From NCBI GenBank assembly GCA_050246595.1, contig JBFWVT010000013.1:1-64000 (forward strand): 64,000 bases of DNA, read 5' to 3'. Below are positions 7,717-17,004 of this stretch, piece after piece. Each line of letters opens with the position of its first letter. Within the stretch, counting starts at the first letter, position 1. Made by a program: the position numbers and the translations under genes. A model generated the notes under the pieces. It saw only the letters and a list, made by a program, of their open reading frames with translations. It did not search any database and was not told the origin of the DNA. The DNA comes from DATARH01 sp050246595. GTDB lineage: Bacteria; Pseudomonadota; Alphaproteobacteria; ATCC43930; CGMCC-115725.

Positions 7717-9336
7717 ATGATGACGCAAGATCCCGAGGGGAAAACGAAGGACGTGCCGAGACTGCGATGCCATTTGCCGTGGCAGGAGATGATCATTCAG
7801 GCGGACGGCACCGTCGAGCCTTGCTGCTACTGGACCGCGCATGGCAATGCGAACCCACCGCTTGGCAACATCAACAAATCTTCAATAGATGAAATCTGGA
7901 ATGGGGAGGGCTATCAGCGGCTGCGCGCGAACATGGCGGCCGGCGACCTCACGGCAGCCGGCTGCGCCAACTGCTTTGCCCTTAAGCAGGGTCAAGCGCT
8001 CGCCCTCGAATATGACGCAGACTGCGAGAAGCCGGAATACCAGGACACGCCGTATGTTAATAATATTCGCGTTCTGAAGGATGAGGTATCACGCGGTGCA
8101 AACAAGTTGGCGGCGAAACCGACGATCCTGTCAGTGACAATATCGCACAAATGTAATCTCGCCTGTCTCCATTGTTATCAGAATTCGTCGCGCGATCGAC
8201 ACTGGGCGCGTGAGAAGGCCTGGGACGAAGTGTCCGAATTGATTCCGACAATGGTCCGGTTGATTGCCGGCGGCGGCGAGCCGCTATTACTGTCGCATTG
8301 GCGGAAGTTCGTTGCGGAATTCGATCCCGCGAGAGCACCATTGCTTAATTTTGCAATGACCACCAATGCCACCGTGGTGAAATCGGAAGTGCTCGACGGC
8401 TTGAGGCGGTTTAAGTCGCTGCACATTATCGTCTCGCTCGACGGTGCGAACTCGCGCGTCTACGACAAAATCCGAGTCAATGGCTCGTTCACCGCGGTGG
8501 AAAAGAATATTCGCATTCTGCAAGACGTAGTCCGCGCTCGGTCGTCTACGGCAGTGACGACGTTCGGCTTGTGCATGTCTGTCATGAAGTCGAACATCAC
8601 GCATTTGCCCGAATTTGTGCGTTGGGCCGCAGAGCAAGGGCTGCTTTTCTCCATTCACCCCGTGCTGAGCCTGCCCTTGTCGGAATCGCTGATCGCGTTC
8701 AACGATCCGGAGCGCGAGATGGAGGGGTGGCGGGAAGCCCTGGACGAGGCTCGAGAAATTCTGCGTACGATCGACACCCCGGCGCTGCCCAAGTTATGGC
8801 GGGCGGTACAGCGATTGGACGCCCGGACGGCGCGGCAGGCTTGGCCGTTCTTCGAGCCGCTCGATGGTTTTATTCCATGGGATCTCGGTTTCTCGAAGCA
8901 TTATCGGGTACATCTGCGCATTCCGGACGATGCGCTTGCGGAAGCGAAATGTCTGTGGCCGCATGGAAAAATCGTCTTTGTGGTCCCATCGGCGATCGAA
9001 CAAAGCGGGAAGCGCAACCCGCTCACATACTATGCCCCGATCGAAGACGGCCATTTCGAGGCGAGTCTTACGGCCGGCGATCATTTTTGCTATCTTGCAC
9101 CGGACTTTGCCGCACAGGAGATCGTCGGGGAAACGACCCGTGACGGGACAATCAAGCTGGCAATCCCACTCGGACTCTGTCATGTCAGGCCACGTGGCGC
9201 CGCTCTGGTTCAACAGCCGAGCCGCTACAGTAAAACCTTGGATCTGCTGCTTGGTCGCGAAGAATCAGGTCTGCGATCCGCCTCGACCGCGGGGGCTTCG
9301 GGCCTGTTATCAACATCCTTGAATACCGTCGGTTGA
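7717..9336 (+). CDS. Radical SAM protein with N-terminal SPASM-like segment
   Basis: The start is the first ATG of the ATGATG at 7717, preceded by GCGGGGGAA; the protein has 539 residues. Residues 15-90 read as a SPASM-like metal-binding segment: C18, CC at 36-37, LGNINKSSIDEIWNG and C83/C86. The radical SAM CxxxCxxC follows (C146, C150, C153 in SHKCNLACLHCY) with the GGGEPLL strand after it, so the usual order (SAM then SPASM) is reversed. The last 150 residues are beta-rich and unrecognised. A glycan- or peptide-modifying role is likely from the neighbouring polysaccharide genes, but the substrate is unknown. GC content is lower than in flanking genes, suggesting transfer. Confidence 0.8.
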   Translation: MMTQDPEGKTKDVPRLRCHLPWQEMIIQADGTVEPCCYWTAHGNANPPLGNINKSSIDEIWNGEGYQRLRANMAAGDLTAAGCANCFALKQGQALALEYDADCEKPEYQDTPYVNNIRVLKDEVSRGANKLAAKPTILSVTISHKCNLACLHCYQNSSRDRHWAREKAWDEVSELIPTMVRLIAGGGEPLLLSHWRKFVAEFDPARAPLLNFAMTTNATVVKSEVLDGLRRFKSLHIIVSLDGANSRVYDKIRVNGSFTAVEKNIRILQDVVRARSSTAVTTFGLCMSVMKSNITHLPEFVRWAAEQGLLFSIHPVLSLPLSESLIAFNDPEREMEGWREALDEAREILRTIDTPALPKLWRAVQRLDARTARQAWPFFEPLDGFIPWDLGFSKHYRVHLRIPDDALAEAKCLWPHGKIVFVVPSAIEQSGKRNPLTYYAPIEDGHFEASLTAGDHFCYLAPDFAAQEIVGETTRDGTIKLAIPLGLCHVRPRGAALVQQPSRYSKTLDLLLGREESGLRSASTAGASGLLSTSLNTVG

Positions 9337-9342
9337 TCAGCA

Positions 9343-9774
9343 ATGCAGACGGTTCTGTATTTCAAAAGGCTTTTGCCACTCTCGTTCAGGCGATTTGCTC
9401 AGGTCGCAGTGGCGAGAAGTTCGGATATCGCGATCGCACGCTCGACGATTGCGAATCGCATGAACGAAAAAATCGGAGAAGCGGAAGCGGCCAACGCTGC
9501 TCTCGCAGATCGCATGAATGCAATAATTGAAGAAACCGAAGCGGCTAACACCGCCCTCGCCGAGCTTGCGCATCGCACCAGTTACTTGAAGACAAAGATC
9601 GAGCACCTTGACATGAAGCTGCGCAACCTCTCCGATGATGTGGATACGCTGATTTTATTGAAAGGGAAGATTTCGACTTTGGAGATCGAACTCGCCAATT
9701 GCCGCAATCTTGCAGACGTCACGTTTCAGGCAGTAGAAACACTACAGTTGGGGCAAATCGGAACCGGGACATAA
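9343..9774 (+). CDS. Small coiled-coil protein
   Basis: 143 residues, starting six bases after the radical SAM stop, so the two genes probably form an operon. After a basic N-terminus (MQTVLYFKRLLPLSFRRFAQ) residues 38-120 are heptad-rich helix. They contain an 18-residue unit repeated twice: RMNEKIGEAEAANAALAD and RMNAIIEETEAANTALAE. There are no membrane segments and I recognise no family. It may scaffold or recruit the radical SAM enzyme (inference from position only). Confidence 0.6.
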   Translation: MQTVLYFKRLLPLSFRRFAQVAVARSSDIAIARSTIANRMNEKIGEAEAANAALADRMNAIIEETEAANTALAELAHRTSYLKTKIEHLDMKLRNLSDDVDTLILLKGKISTLEIELANCRNLADVTFQAVETLQLGQIGTGT

Positions 9775-9799
9775 ACGGGCTTCGAAACTGCGGCGATGA

Positions 9800-11008
9800 T
9801 CATGCCGCAAGGGTCGCGTGCAGTGCCGCGAGCCGGTGCCGGTAGGTATGCGAATCGTGCACCAGATCGTGTGCGGCGGCGGCGATGCGGCCGCGTTCGG
9901 CTGGGTCGCGAAAGCGTGCCAGCGCTTCCGGCGCGTTGATGAGGTCGGTCTGCAGCGGAATATAATGCTCGCCGGCTATCAGAATATCATTGTAGCGACC
10001 CTCGACCAGGAGTTGGCACGTGCCGGTGGCTGCTGCTTCGAAGTGCCGCGACGAAATGCATTTGGAATAGGCTGGGCAGCGCGGGAGTTCGGTAAAAAAC
10101 CGGCTCTGAACTTCGGCGAAATCATCATCATGCGCATCGACCGCTTCGTGCCTCAGCGATGAATGTTGCAGCAATATCTTCAATCCGGACTTTACGCTAT
10201 AGGGCAGTCGGCGCATGGCGGCGTGCAGCCATCCATCGGCATGGAGCATCGGTCTCTTTGATCGGGCGCGCAGAAATTCACGTATGGCCAGCGCGGTTTG
10301 GTCGTCGCGTTCCAGATACCAGGTTCCGGCTTCGCTCCCGACCGTGCCGCGGCAGTCGTTCAGGAAAGCAGCCCAATCCGCACGGTCGAGGCGCCGATCG
10401 TTCGAAATATCGACGCGTAATCCGGTCATCGGGGCAAGCTGCGCGAACAGGTCGTAAACCCGATTGCGTTCGTCGTCACCAAGATAAATCGGATAGCGGA
10501 AGCTCCGGGCTCCGAGATCGATCGCGCGCGCGTCAACCGGCTTGTCGCGACGAAAGACATGCTCGTTGGCGGCATGCGGAATGGCGAGCACCTTGGCCTC
10601 GATATCGCCATAAAGCCACTCGCCGGCTTCGAGCGGTAGCTGCGTGCCGACCCAATCGGCGCCGACATCACGAAGAAACTCGCGTTTGTCGGACAATCTG
10701 CTCCATGGGAGGTTGTACTCGTTGCCAACAAGCGCCAGCAGGCGTCCGCGGCGGGCTTTCAGTGCGTGACGCAATGGATTTATGTACCTCAGCGTGTCGG
10801 CCAGGCACGGGTGCAGCGCAACGACAAGCTCGGCGTCGCGAACCGCGCGAATGGCGGCGCGCCGCTGGCCGTGCGTGAACAGGTTGAATCCGGTTACGGC
10901 GAAATGCGGCGATGATTTGAAGGCGTCGAGCCAGTCCTCGTAATAAGAGGCCCGGACACCGTACTGAAGCGTCAGTACGACGGCGTGGATACGACTTTCC
11001 CGGAGCAT
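9800..11008 (-). CDS. Glycosyltransferase (GT-B, Glyco_trans_1_2-like)
   Basis: 402 residues from the ATG at 11008 (MLRESRIHAVVLTLQYG), overlapping the end of the upstream epimerase gene by 37 bases. The C-terminal part (RHFEAAATGTCQLLVEGRYN, then HYIPLQTD) matches the nucleotide-sugar binding end of GT-B glycosyltransferases. No signal peptide is seen, so it is cytoplasmic. It is the last gene of the long minus-strand polysaccharide run. A hairpin (TGCGGC...GCCGCA, 9789-9809) spans its stop codon and may end both converging transcripts. Donor and acceptor cannot be read from the sequence. Confidence 0.72.
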   Translation of the reverse strand: MLRESRIHAVVLTLQYGVRASYYEDWLDAFKSSPHFAVTGFNLFTHGQRRAAIRAVRDAELVVALHPCLADTLRYINPLRHALKARRGRLLALVGNEYNLPWSRLSDKREFLRDVGADWVGTQLPLEAGEWLYGDIEAKVLAIPHAANEHVFRRDKPVDARAIDLGARSFRYPIYLGDDERNRVYDLFAQLAPMTGLRVDISNDRRLDRADWAAFLNDCRGTVGSEAGTWYLERDDQTALAIREFLRARSKRPMLHADGWLHAAMRRLPYSVKSGLKILLQHSSLRHEAVDAHDDDFAEVQSRFFTELPRCPAYSKCISSRHFEAAATGTCQLLVEGRYNDILIAGEHYIPLQTDLINAPEALARFRDPAERGRIAAAAHDLVHDSHTYRHRLAALHATLAA

Positions 11009-12051
11009 TCGAGATAGGCCATGATCAAATCGAGCGCTTTTTCGGCGGCGTGCCCGTCGCCGTAAGCCGCTATATCGCGGCGCGGCGCATAGTCCGGCCC
11101 CTTCCACAACCGGTTCCAGCCGGCCGCGACCGTTTCCACCCATTCGGTTTCGCTACGCAAGGTAATGCAGGGAACGCGGTGGAAATAGGCTTCCTTCTGC
11201 AATCCGCCCGAATCGGTATAGACCGCGACGGCCGATTGCAGCAGCCGGTGCATGTCGAGATAGCCGAGCGGCTCGCAGACGACCAGCGGACCGAGATCCA
11301 GCTCCCAGCGTATGATTTGTTGCGCGGTGCGCGGATGGAGCGGCAGCACGATCGTTGTTTCGCGGGCGCGCTGTTTCAGATATTCGAGGATCGCAACGAG
11401 ACTGTCGCGATTATCGGTATTTTCGGCCCGGTGGACCGTGGCGACCGCATAATTCCGCTCGCCCAGCCCGAGCCGCGCCAGCGCGTTCGAGCCGCGCGCC
11501 TGCGCCGCGGCGAACAGCGTGGCGTCATACATCACATCGCCAATATTGTGGACCCCCGTCACGATTCCCTCGCGGTGCAGATTGGCGACCGCGATTTCGG
11601 TCGGGCACAGCAGCAGCACGCTCAGATGATCGCAGACGATGCGGTTGATTTCTTCCGGCATCGCGCGGTTGAACGAACGCAACCCGGCCTCGAGATGGGC
11701 CATCGGCACCTGCAATTTGGCCGCCGCGAGCGCGCCGGCCAACGCCGAATTCGTATCGCCCGCGACCAGCACGATATCGGAGCGCTCGGCGAGGACCGCC
11801 GCCTCGATGCCCGCCAGCATACGGCCGGTCATTTCGCCGTGACGGCCACCGCTTATGCCGAGATTGATATGAGGTGCCGGGAGCCTGAACTCGTCGAAGA
11901 ACACGCGCGACATCGCCGCGTCGAAATGCTGACCTGTATGCAGCAGAATTTCCTCGATGTCGTCGCGCGCCGCGACGGCGCGTGAAATGGCCGCCGCCTT
12001 GACGAATTGCGGTCGCGTTCCGACTACCGTCAGCATGCGGAAGGATTTCAT
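10972..12051 (-). CDS. wecB: UDP-N-acetylglucosamine 2-epimerase (non-hydrolysing)
   Basis: 359 residues from ATG 12051 (MKSFRMLTVVGTRPQFVKAA), overlapping the previous gene by four bases. Family motifs are GTRPQFVK, TGQHFD, VAGDTNSALAGALAA, HLEAGLRSF, PEEINR, VHRAEN and the C-terminal DSGGLQKEA. The enzyme inverts C2 of UDP-GlcNAc or of a UDP-diacetamido sugar. Because the locus also carries WlbA/WlbB- and WbpE-like enzymes, a WbpI-type role (UDP-GlcNAc3NAcA to UDP-ManNAc3NAcA) is as likely as making UDP-ManNAc; sequence alone does not decide. Confidence 0.85.
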   Translation of the reverse strand: MKSFRMLTVVGTRPQFVKAAAISRAVAARDDIEEILLHTGQHFDAAMSRVFFDEFRLPAPHINLGISGGRHGEMTGRMLAGIEAAVLAERSDIVLVAGDTNSALAGALAAAKLQVPMAHLEAGLRSFNRAMPEEINRIVCDHLSVLLLCPTEIAVANLHREGIVTGVHNIGDVMYDATLFAAAQARGSNALARLGLGERNYAVATVHRAENTDNRDSLVAILEYLKQRARETTIVLPLHPRTAQQIIRWELDLGPLVVCEPLGYLDMHRLLQSAVAVYTDSGGLQKEAYFHRVPCITLRSETEWVETVAAGWNRLWKGPDYAPRRDIAAYGDGHAAEKALDLIMAYLECSGKVVSTPSY

Positions 12052-13115
12052 GCGAGGGCAGCGCGCAAACCCGGCACAAAGCGCGCGTGCTGCAGCATGC
12101 AGCGGCGGATCGTGTCCGCATTGGCCCGCGTCCACGCGATCGTCTCGGCGAGCCCGTCGCGCAACGGCGTCTCGGCGCGGAACCCGAGCTGCTCGCACGC
12201 CTTTGTCGGATCGCCGAAGCGGCGACCCGAATGATCCCAGTCGCGCGCGGGGGCCACTGCGATCGGCGTCGGGTTGTCGGTCAGCTCGTTGATCAGCCGC
12301 GCGAGATCGAGGATTGATGTTTCAACTCCGGATGCCAGATTATAGGCCTGTCCCGCCGCGCCGCGCTCGGCGCAGGCCATCAGCCCGCGCGCGATATCAT
12401 CGACAAAAATAAAGTCGCGGCTGGCGATTCCGCCGTTTTCAACCGGGAGCGCCTGCCGGTGCAGAGCCTTCCAGATAAAGGTCGGGGTTGCGTTGCGCCA
12501 GACAGTATGCGGTGTACCGCGCCAGCGTCCGGCACCCAGGATCTCACCCGGGCCGTACACGTTCTGGAAGCGCGCTCGAACGAACGGCAACCCGCAACGG
12601 CTGTAATAATAATTTCCATACATCTCGCCGATCAGCTTGGAAATCGAATAGGGGCTGTCGTGAAACAGCGAGACAGGGGCATCCTCGGCTGTGGCCGTCG
12701 CCTCCCCAAACGTCTTTTCCGCCACCGCGCATCCGGCCGCGGCATAGACAACCTTTTTCAGCAACCGACAGTTTTTCAGAGTTTCGAACAGTTTCAGCGA
12801 GGTGATCGTATTATTTTCGTGGTCGGCAAGCGGGTCGTGTATTGAGGACTGGTTGCCGTGATAACAGGCGAGGTGAAACACGTAATCCAGCTCGTTTGGA
12901 AGAGCCGCCAGAATACGGTCATCGGCGATCGACCCGAGTACAAAGTCGATGATGGGGTGCTCGGGTACATTACCGATCTCGGCCGACAGCAGATTATCGA
13001 CAATCAGAAGGCGGTGCGGCGCGGTGTCGAGCAGCCGGCGAACCAGCGCGCTGCCGACAAAACCGGCGCCGCCAACGATCAGGATGCTGGCATTGGCAAA
13101 GTTCGACCGCATCAT
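12048..13115 (-). CDS. NAD-dependent epimerase/dehydratase (extended SDR)
   Basis: 355 residues from the first of two adjacent ATGs (13115), which overlaps the upstream stop (ATGA). The NAD motif is ILIVGGAGFVGSALVRRLL; the catalytic YxxxK is in SPYSISKLIGEMYGN. RARFQNVYGPGE and RDFIFVDDIARG are typical of nucleotide-sugar dehydratases, decarboxylases and epimerases. It is cytoplasmic and acts on a nucleotide sugar for the polysaccharide made here. The exact reaction is not determined. Confidence 0.8.
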   Translation of the reverse strand: MMRSNFANASILIVGGAGFVGSALVRRLLDTAPHRLLIVDNLLSAEIGNVPEHPIIDFVLGSIADDRILAALPNELDYVFHLACYHGNQSSIHDPLADHENNTITSLKLFETLKNCRLLKKVVYAAAGCAVAEKTFGEATATAEDAPVSLFHDSPYSISKLIGEMYGNYYYSRCGLPFVRARFQNVYGPGEILGAGRWRGTPHTVWRNATPTFIWKALHRQALPVENGGIASRDFIFVDDIARGLMACAERGAAGQAYNLASGVETSILDLARLINELTDNPTPIAVAPARDWDHSGRRFGDPTKACEQLGFRAETPLRDGLAETIAWTRANADTIRRCMLQHARFVPGLRAALA

Positions 13116-14053
13116 GCCTCGGAATGCCTCGGCGGTTGCAGGTGACTGTAGACGGCCGATACGCCGTGCGCGTCGTACCAATGCAGCATGCGGGTGATCG
13201 TCTCGCGAAAGCCGACCCTCGCCCGCCACCCCAGTACCGCTTCGGTACGCGCCGGATCGAGCACGAGTTCCGGCACGTCGTCGGGACCGCACGGCACGAC
13301 CGGCACCGGTTCGGTCGGTGTCACGCCGAGATGGGCGGCGACCACGTCGAACACCTCGGCGATCGCATGACCTTCGCCGGTGGATATGTTGAAGATCCCG
13401 GTGGGCGCGTTGCCGTCGAGTACAATGTCCATAACTTCCAGGAAGTCCGCGATATCGAGAAAGTCGCGTACAGCGTCGGTGCAGAAGCAGCTCTGCCCCG
13501 CCTTCAGACGCTTGTAGAATGTCGGGATCGGGCCGATCGCCAGCCGCGGTCCGCTGATATTCGCAAGGCGCAGCGATGTCCAGCGCAGATTGCTGATCGC
13601 AAGATAGGCCTCGCCGGCGGTTTTCGAGATGCCGTAACTGGTGAACGGCCGGGTCGGGTGATCGACCGGGATCGGAACGCGCTCCGGCCGGCCATAGCAG
13701 AGTGCGGTCTGGAAGTTGACAAACCGGCTGACCCCGGCGCGGCGCGCGGCATCAACAAGGTTGATCGTGCCGGTCACGTTGGTGTGCGCGTCCTCGCGCC
13801 AGTCTTGCGGGTCTTTGTAGGTAGCGGCGCTGTGGATGACATGGGTCGGGGCAAACCGGTCGAATGCGGCATCGACGAGATCGCGATCGGCGATGCTGCC
13901 TTCGACCACTGCGAGTCCCGGCAGTTCGGGGAGCACCTCACGTCTGCCGGTCGCGAAATTGTCGATGACCAGAATCTCGCAGCCCTGTGGCAGGTAGGTC
14001 TCGACCAGGTTCGAGCCGAGACAGCCGGCGCCGCCGGTGATCAGGAGCCGCAT
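13112..14053 (-). CDS. NAD-dependent epimerase/dehydratase (extended SDR), paralogue A
   Basis: 313 residues starting MRLLITGGAGCLGSNLVE. The Rossmann glycine motif is followed by IDNFATGRR and a YxxxK in SYGISKTAGE. The active-site region is FQTALCYGRP, with Thr in place of the more usual Ser. It is clearly related to the next gene upstream: both share IDNFATGRR, SIADR, HSAATYKDP/HTAASYKDP, DW.EDA/DWHADA and FQTALCYG. Start and stop overlap with both neighbours, so it is part of the operon. Confidence 0.8.
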   Translation of the reverse strand: MRLLITGGAGCLGSNLVETYLPQGCEILVIDNFATGRREVLPELPGLAVVEGSIADRDLVDAAFDRFAPTHVIHSAATYKDPQDWREDAHTNVTGTINLVDAARRAGVSRFVNFQTALCYGRPERVPIPVDHPTRPFTSYGISKTAGEAYLAISNLRWTSLRLANISGPRLAIGPIPTFYKRLKAGQSCFCTDAVRDFLDIADFLEVMDIVLDGNAPTGIFNISTGEGHAIAEVFDVVAAHLGVTPTEPVPVVPCGPDDVPELVLDPARTEAVLGWRARVGFRETITRMLHWYDAHGVSAVYSHLQPPRHSEA

Positions 14054-14988
14054 TGGCGGGTGTCGTGCCGCAGATGGGTGTAGCCGCCTTGAACGCCATG
14101 CTCGCGGTAATAGGCGACGGTCTGGGCGACGATCTGGGGCAGCGGCGTAAAGCGGATTTCGCCGAAATCCCTGAAGGTGTGCGACGGGTCGAGCAGTATG
14201 GTCGGAGCATCGTCGGGGCCGAGCGGACGCATCTCGGGTTCCGGATAGTCATTGAGCTTTATTGCTGCAACGACAGCGTCGTACAGTTCCTTTATCGCGA
14301 TGTCGCGGCCCGACGAGAAATGATAGGTGCCATGACCGATGCCGTCCGCTGCTCTGATTACGGTATGGGCGAGATCGCGGACAAAAACAAAATCGCGCCG
14401 CGCGGCGGTGACAAAGCAGCGTTTGCCTTGCGACAGCCGGTCGAAAAAGATCGGCAACGGACCGCTGACATTACGTGGGCCAACGATATTGGCCAGCCGG
14501 AACGTTACCCAATCGACCCCGCTATGCTGGATATAATGCTCACCAGCGGTTTTCGAGATCGCGTAGCTGCTGTTCGCGGGATCGATCGGGTGCGACAGCG
14601 TGATTGGCTGTTCGCGGGGCTGGGTGCCGTAGCACAGGGCGGTCTGGAAATAGATCAGCCGGCTTACCTTGTGATCCTTGCAGGCCCGCGCAACGTTTGC
14701 GGTGCCGACGCAATTCGTCAGCGCGTCTGCGTGCCAGTCATCGGGGTCCTTGTAGGAGGCGGCGGTGTGGATGACCACCTCCGGACGAAAATCGCCAACC
14801 AGCGTATTGATCACCCGACGGTCGGCGATGCTGTCCTCGACCAGGTTCAGATCCGGGTGCGGCGCCAGATTGTCCCGGCGTCCTGTCGCGAAATTATCGA
14901 TGGCCAGAACCCGATCGCCGCGCCCCAGCAACAGGTCGATGATGGTTGAACCGACGAGTCCCGCGCCGCCCGTGACAAATACTTTCAT
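14041..14988 (-). CDS. NAD-dependent epimerase/dehydratase (extended SDR), paralogue B
   Basis: 315 residues starting MKVFVTGGAGLVGSTIIDLL. Motifs: IDNFATGRRDNL, HTAASYKDPDDW, FQTALCYGTQ and the catalytic YxxxK in SYAISKTAGEHY. Its end overlaps the start of paralogue A by 13 bases. The pair looks like a tandem duplication that has diverged, as if the two act on successive or alternative substrates. Nearest named activities would be UDP-hexose 4-epimerase or dehydratase; this is not proven. Confidence 0.8.
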   Translation of the reverse strand: MKVFVTGGAGLVGSTIIDLLLGRGDRVLAIDNFATGRRDNLAPHPDLNLVEDSIADRRVINTLVGDFRPEVVIHTAASYKDPDDWHADALTNCVGTANVARACKDHKVSRLIYFQTALCYGTQPREQPITLSHPIDPANSSYAISKTAGEHYIQHSGVDWVTFRLANIVGPRNVSGPLPIFFDRLSQGKRCFVTAARRDFVFVRDLAHTVIRAADGIGHGTYHFSSGRDIAIKELYDAVVAAIKLNDYPEPEMRPLGPDDAPTILLDPSHTFRDFGEIRFTPLPQIVAQTVAYYREHGVQGGYTHLRHDTRQCGS

Positions 14989-15051
14989 ACCAAGGTCCCG
15001 TTTCGTCTGATCTCTGCCGAGAAGCCGTTATCGCCGCGCGGGGACAAGCCG

Positions 15052-17004
15052 CTATTGCGCCGCCACGGTGTTCGCCTGCCGGCTCTCCGCTTCCGCCAGG
15101 AGACGACGATAGGTTGCGGCGCGGTCATGGAATTGCTGCTGCCACAATTCGAGGCTCAGGAGGCCCCAGATCTTGCGCGAAAACTGGCCGGTGCGATCGA
15201 GATTCGCGAGGACAGCATCGGCGTTGAGATAGTCGCGCTGCCGCGCATCGCGGCTGCGAAATATATCCTGCACCAGGGAATAAAGCTCGCCCGAAAACCA
15301 TTCCCGAAGCGGCACCGGAAAGCCCATTTTGTCGCGACGGTCGAGAATTGCCGGTGGCAGCTCGTGACCATAGGCGCGCTTCAGCAGATATTTCATATGC
15401 CCGCCAGCAAATTTCACATCCGCCGGCACGGTGGCGAGAAACTCGATCAGCGGGTGATCGAGCAGCGGCACCCGGCTTTCAAGACCGTGCGCCATGCTCA
15501 TCCGGTCTTCCACCTGCAGCAATGCCGGGAGCAGGCATTTGAAATCGAAATGCGTCATCTTGTCAAAATAGGCTTCCTTCTGCACATTGTCCTGATTGTT
15601 AAAGATCGTGCGGAAATTCTCGAATACGCGTTGCTTGTCGAGCAGACGCCAATCGATCTCGTCGGTCATATCCGTCGAGCGATCGATCAGCCGGAAATAG
15701 CGCTCGTCGAGACCGTCGAACAGACCGTCGCGCCAGAATTCGCGCATCATCGGTTTGTATTCGCGCAACAAACCAAGGTTGGGCACGATCGATTCGATGG
15801 TAACGACAAAATTGCCGTTCTTGTAGGTGCCGTCAAGCGCGGCCTTGATGCATTGCTCGAAATAGGCAAGCAGATAGCGGGCATAGCCGCCAAAGATTTC
15901 ATCGCCGCCCTGGCCGCCGAGCACCACCTTCAAACGGCGCGCGGCCAGCGCCGATACCATGAATTGCGGGAACGAGCCTGGCCCGGCAACCGGAAAATCA
16001 AGGTGATAGATTACATCGGCGATATGGTCGCGGAAATGCTGCGCGGTGATGTCGATGACGTTCAGCTTCGCGCCGGATTGCACCGCCGCCGCTGCCGCGT
16101 ATTCGCTCTCGTCATAACCCGGGAACTCGGTAAAGCGGCCGTGAAAATATTCGTGCACGCCGCGACCGGTCTTGCCGGCCAGGATCGCTATCAGGCTCGA
16201 ATCGATGCCGCCCGAAACATAGGCGCCGACCGGCACATCGCTGCGGAGATGAATATCGATGGTATCATTGAGCAATTCGGTGAGGCGGCGCTCGAAATAC
16301 CGCGCGTTGTGATCGAAATCAATCTGATAATGGACATCCCAATAGCGCCAGACCCGCACCTCGCCGTTCTCGATGCTCAGCGCATGGCCGGGAAGCAGTT
16401 GTTTGATGCTGTGGAACAGCGTCTCGCCTTGGGTCGTGTACTGAAAGGTCAGATATTCGGCCAGCGCGTCGGGATTGGTGGCGATTTCGGGCAGAAACGG
16501 CAGCAGCGCCTTCGCTTCCGAGGCAAAGACGAAAAGATTATCGATAATCGCGTAATAAAACGGCTTGATGCCGAAGCGATCGCGGGCGCAGAACAACCGG
16601 TGCCGGCACTCGTCCCACAGCGCGAATGCGAACATTCCGCGCAGCCTGTCGAGGCATTCGACCCCGTAGCGATCATAGGCGGCGAGGATGCATTCGGTGT
16701 CGGAGGCGGAGCGAAACCGCCAATGCGCCGCCAGGGATTCGCGCAGTTCAAGATGGTTGTAAATCTCGCCATTGTAGCTGATCACGGTCGGTCCGGGCGC
16801 CGTCATCGGCTGGTGCGCCGCCGCGCTCAGATCGATGATCGCGAGACGGCGATGGACGAGGCCGATATGGCGCTGTGCGGAAGACCATGCGCCGTGCCCG
16901 TCCGGGCCGCGATGCGCAATCAGCCGATCGAGCACCGCAAGCGCCGAATTGAGCCGCGGCACCGGCGCGCCGTCGAGCGAAACAATCCCGGCAATGCCGC
17001 ACAT
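15052..17004 (-). CDS. asnB: Asparagine synthase (glutamine-hydrolysing), AsnB type
   Basis: 650 residues from ATG 17004, whose A is shared with the upstream stop (TGATG). Cys2 in MCGIAGI is the glutaminase nucleophile; RGPDG, SYNGEIYN and the C-terminal synthetase P-loop SGGIDSS (264-270) are all present. The family makes asparagine from aspartate with glutamine nitrogen. AsnB-like genes are frequent in polysaccharide loci, where they may amidate uronic acids; that role here is inferred from the position between a glycosyltransferase and an epimerase. Confidence 0.85.
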   Translation of the reverse strand: MCGIAGIVSLDGAPVPRLNSALAVLDRLIAHRGPDGHGAWSSAQRHIGLVHRRLAIIDLSAAAHQPMTAPGPTVISYNGEIYNHLELRESLAAHWRFRSASDTECILAAYDRYGVECLDRLRGMFAFALWDECRHRLFCARDRFGIKPFYYAIIDNLFVFASEAKALLPFLPEIATNPDALAEYLTFQYTTQGETLFHSIKQLLPGHALSIENGEVRVWRYWDVHYQIDFDHNARYFERRLTELLNDTIDIHLRSDVPVGAYVSGGIDSSLIAILAGKTGRGVHEYFHGRFTEFPGYDESEYAAAAAVQSGAKLNVIDITAQHFRDHIADVIYHLDFPVAGPGSFPQFMVSALAARRLKVVLGGQGGDEIFGGYARYLLAYFEQCIKAALDGTYKNGNFVVTIESIVPNLGLLREYKPMMREFWRDGLFDGLDERYFRLIDRSTDMTDEIDWRLLDKQRVFENFRTIFNNQDNVQKEAYFDKMTHFDFKCLLPALLQVEDRMSMAHGLESRVPLLDHPLIEFLATVPADVKFAGGHMKYLLKRAYGHELPPAILDRRDKMGFPVPLREWFSGELYSLVQDIFRSRDARQRDYLNADAVLANLDRTGQFSRKIWGLLSLELWQQQFHDRAATYRRLLAEAESRQANTVAAQ

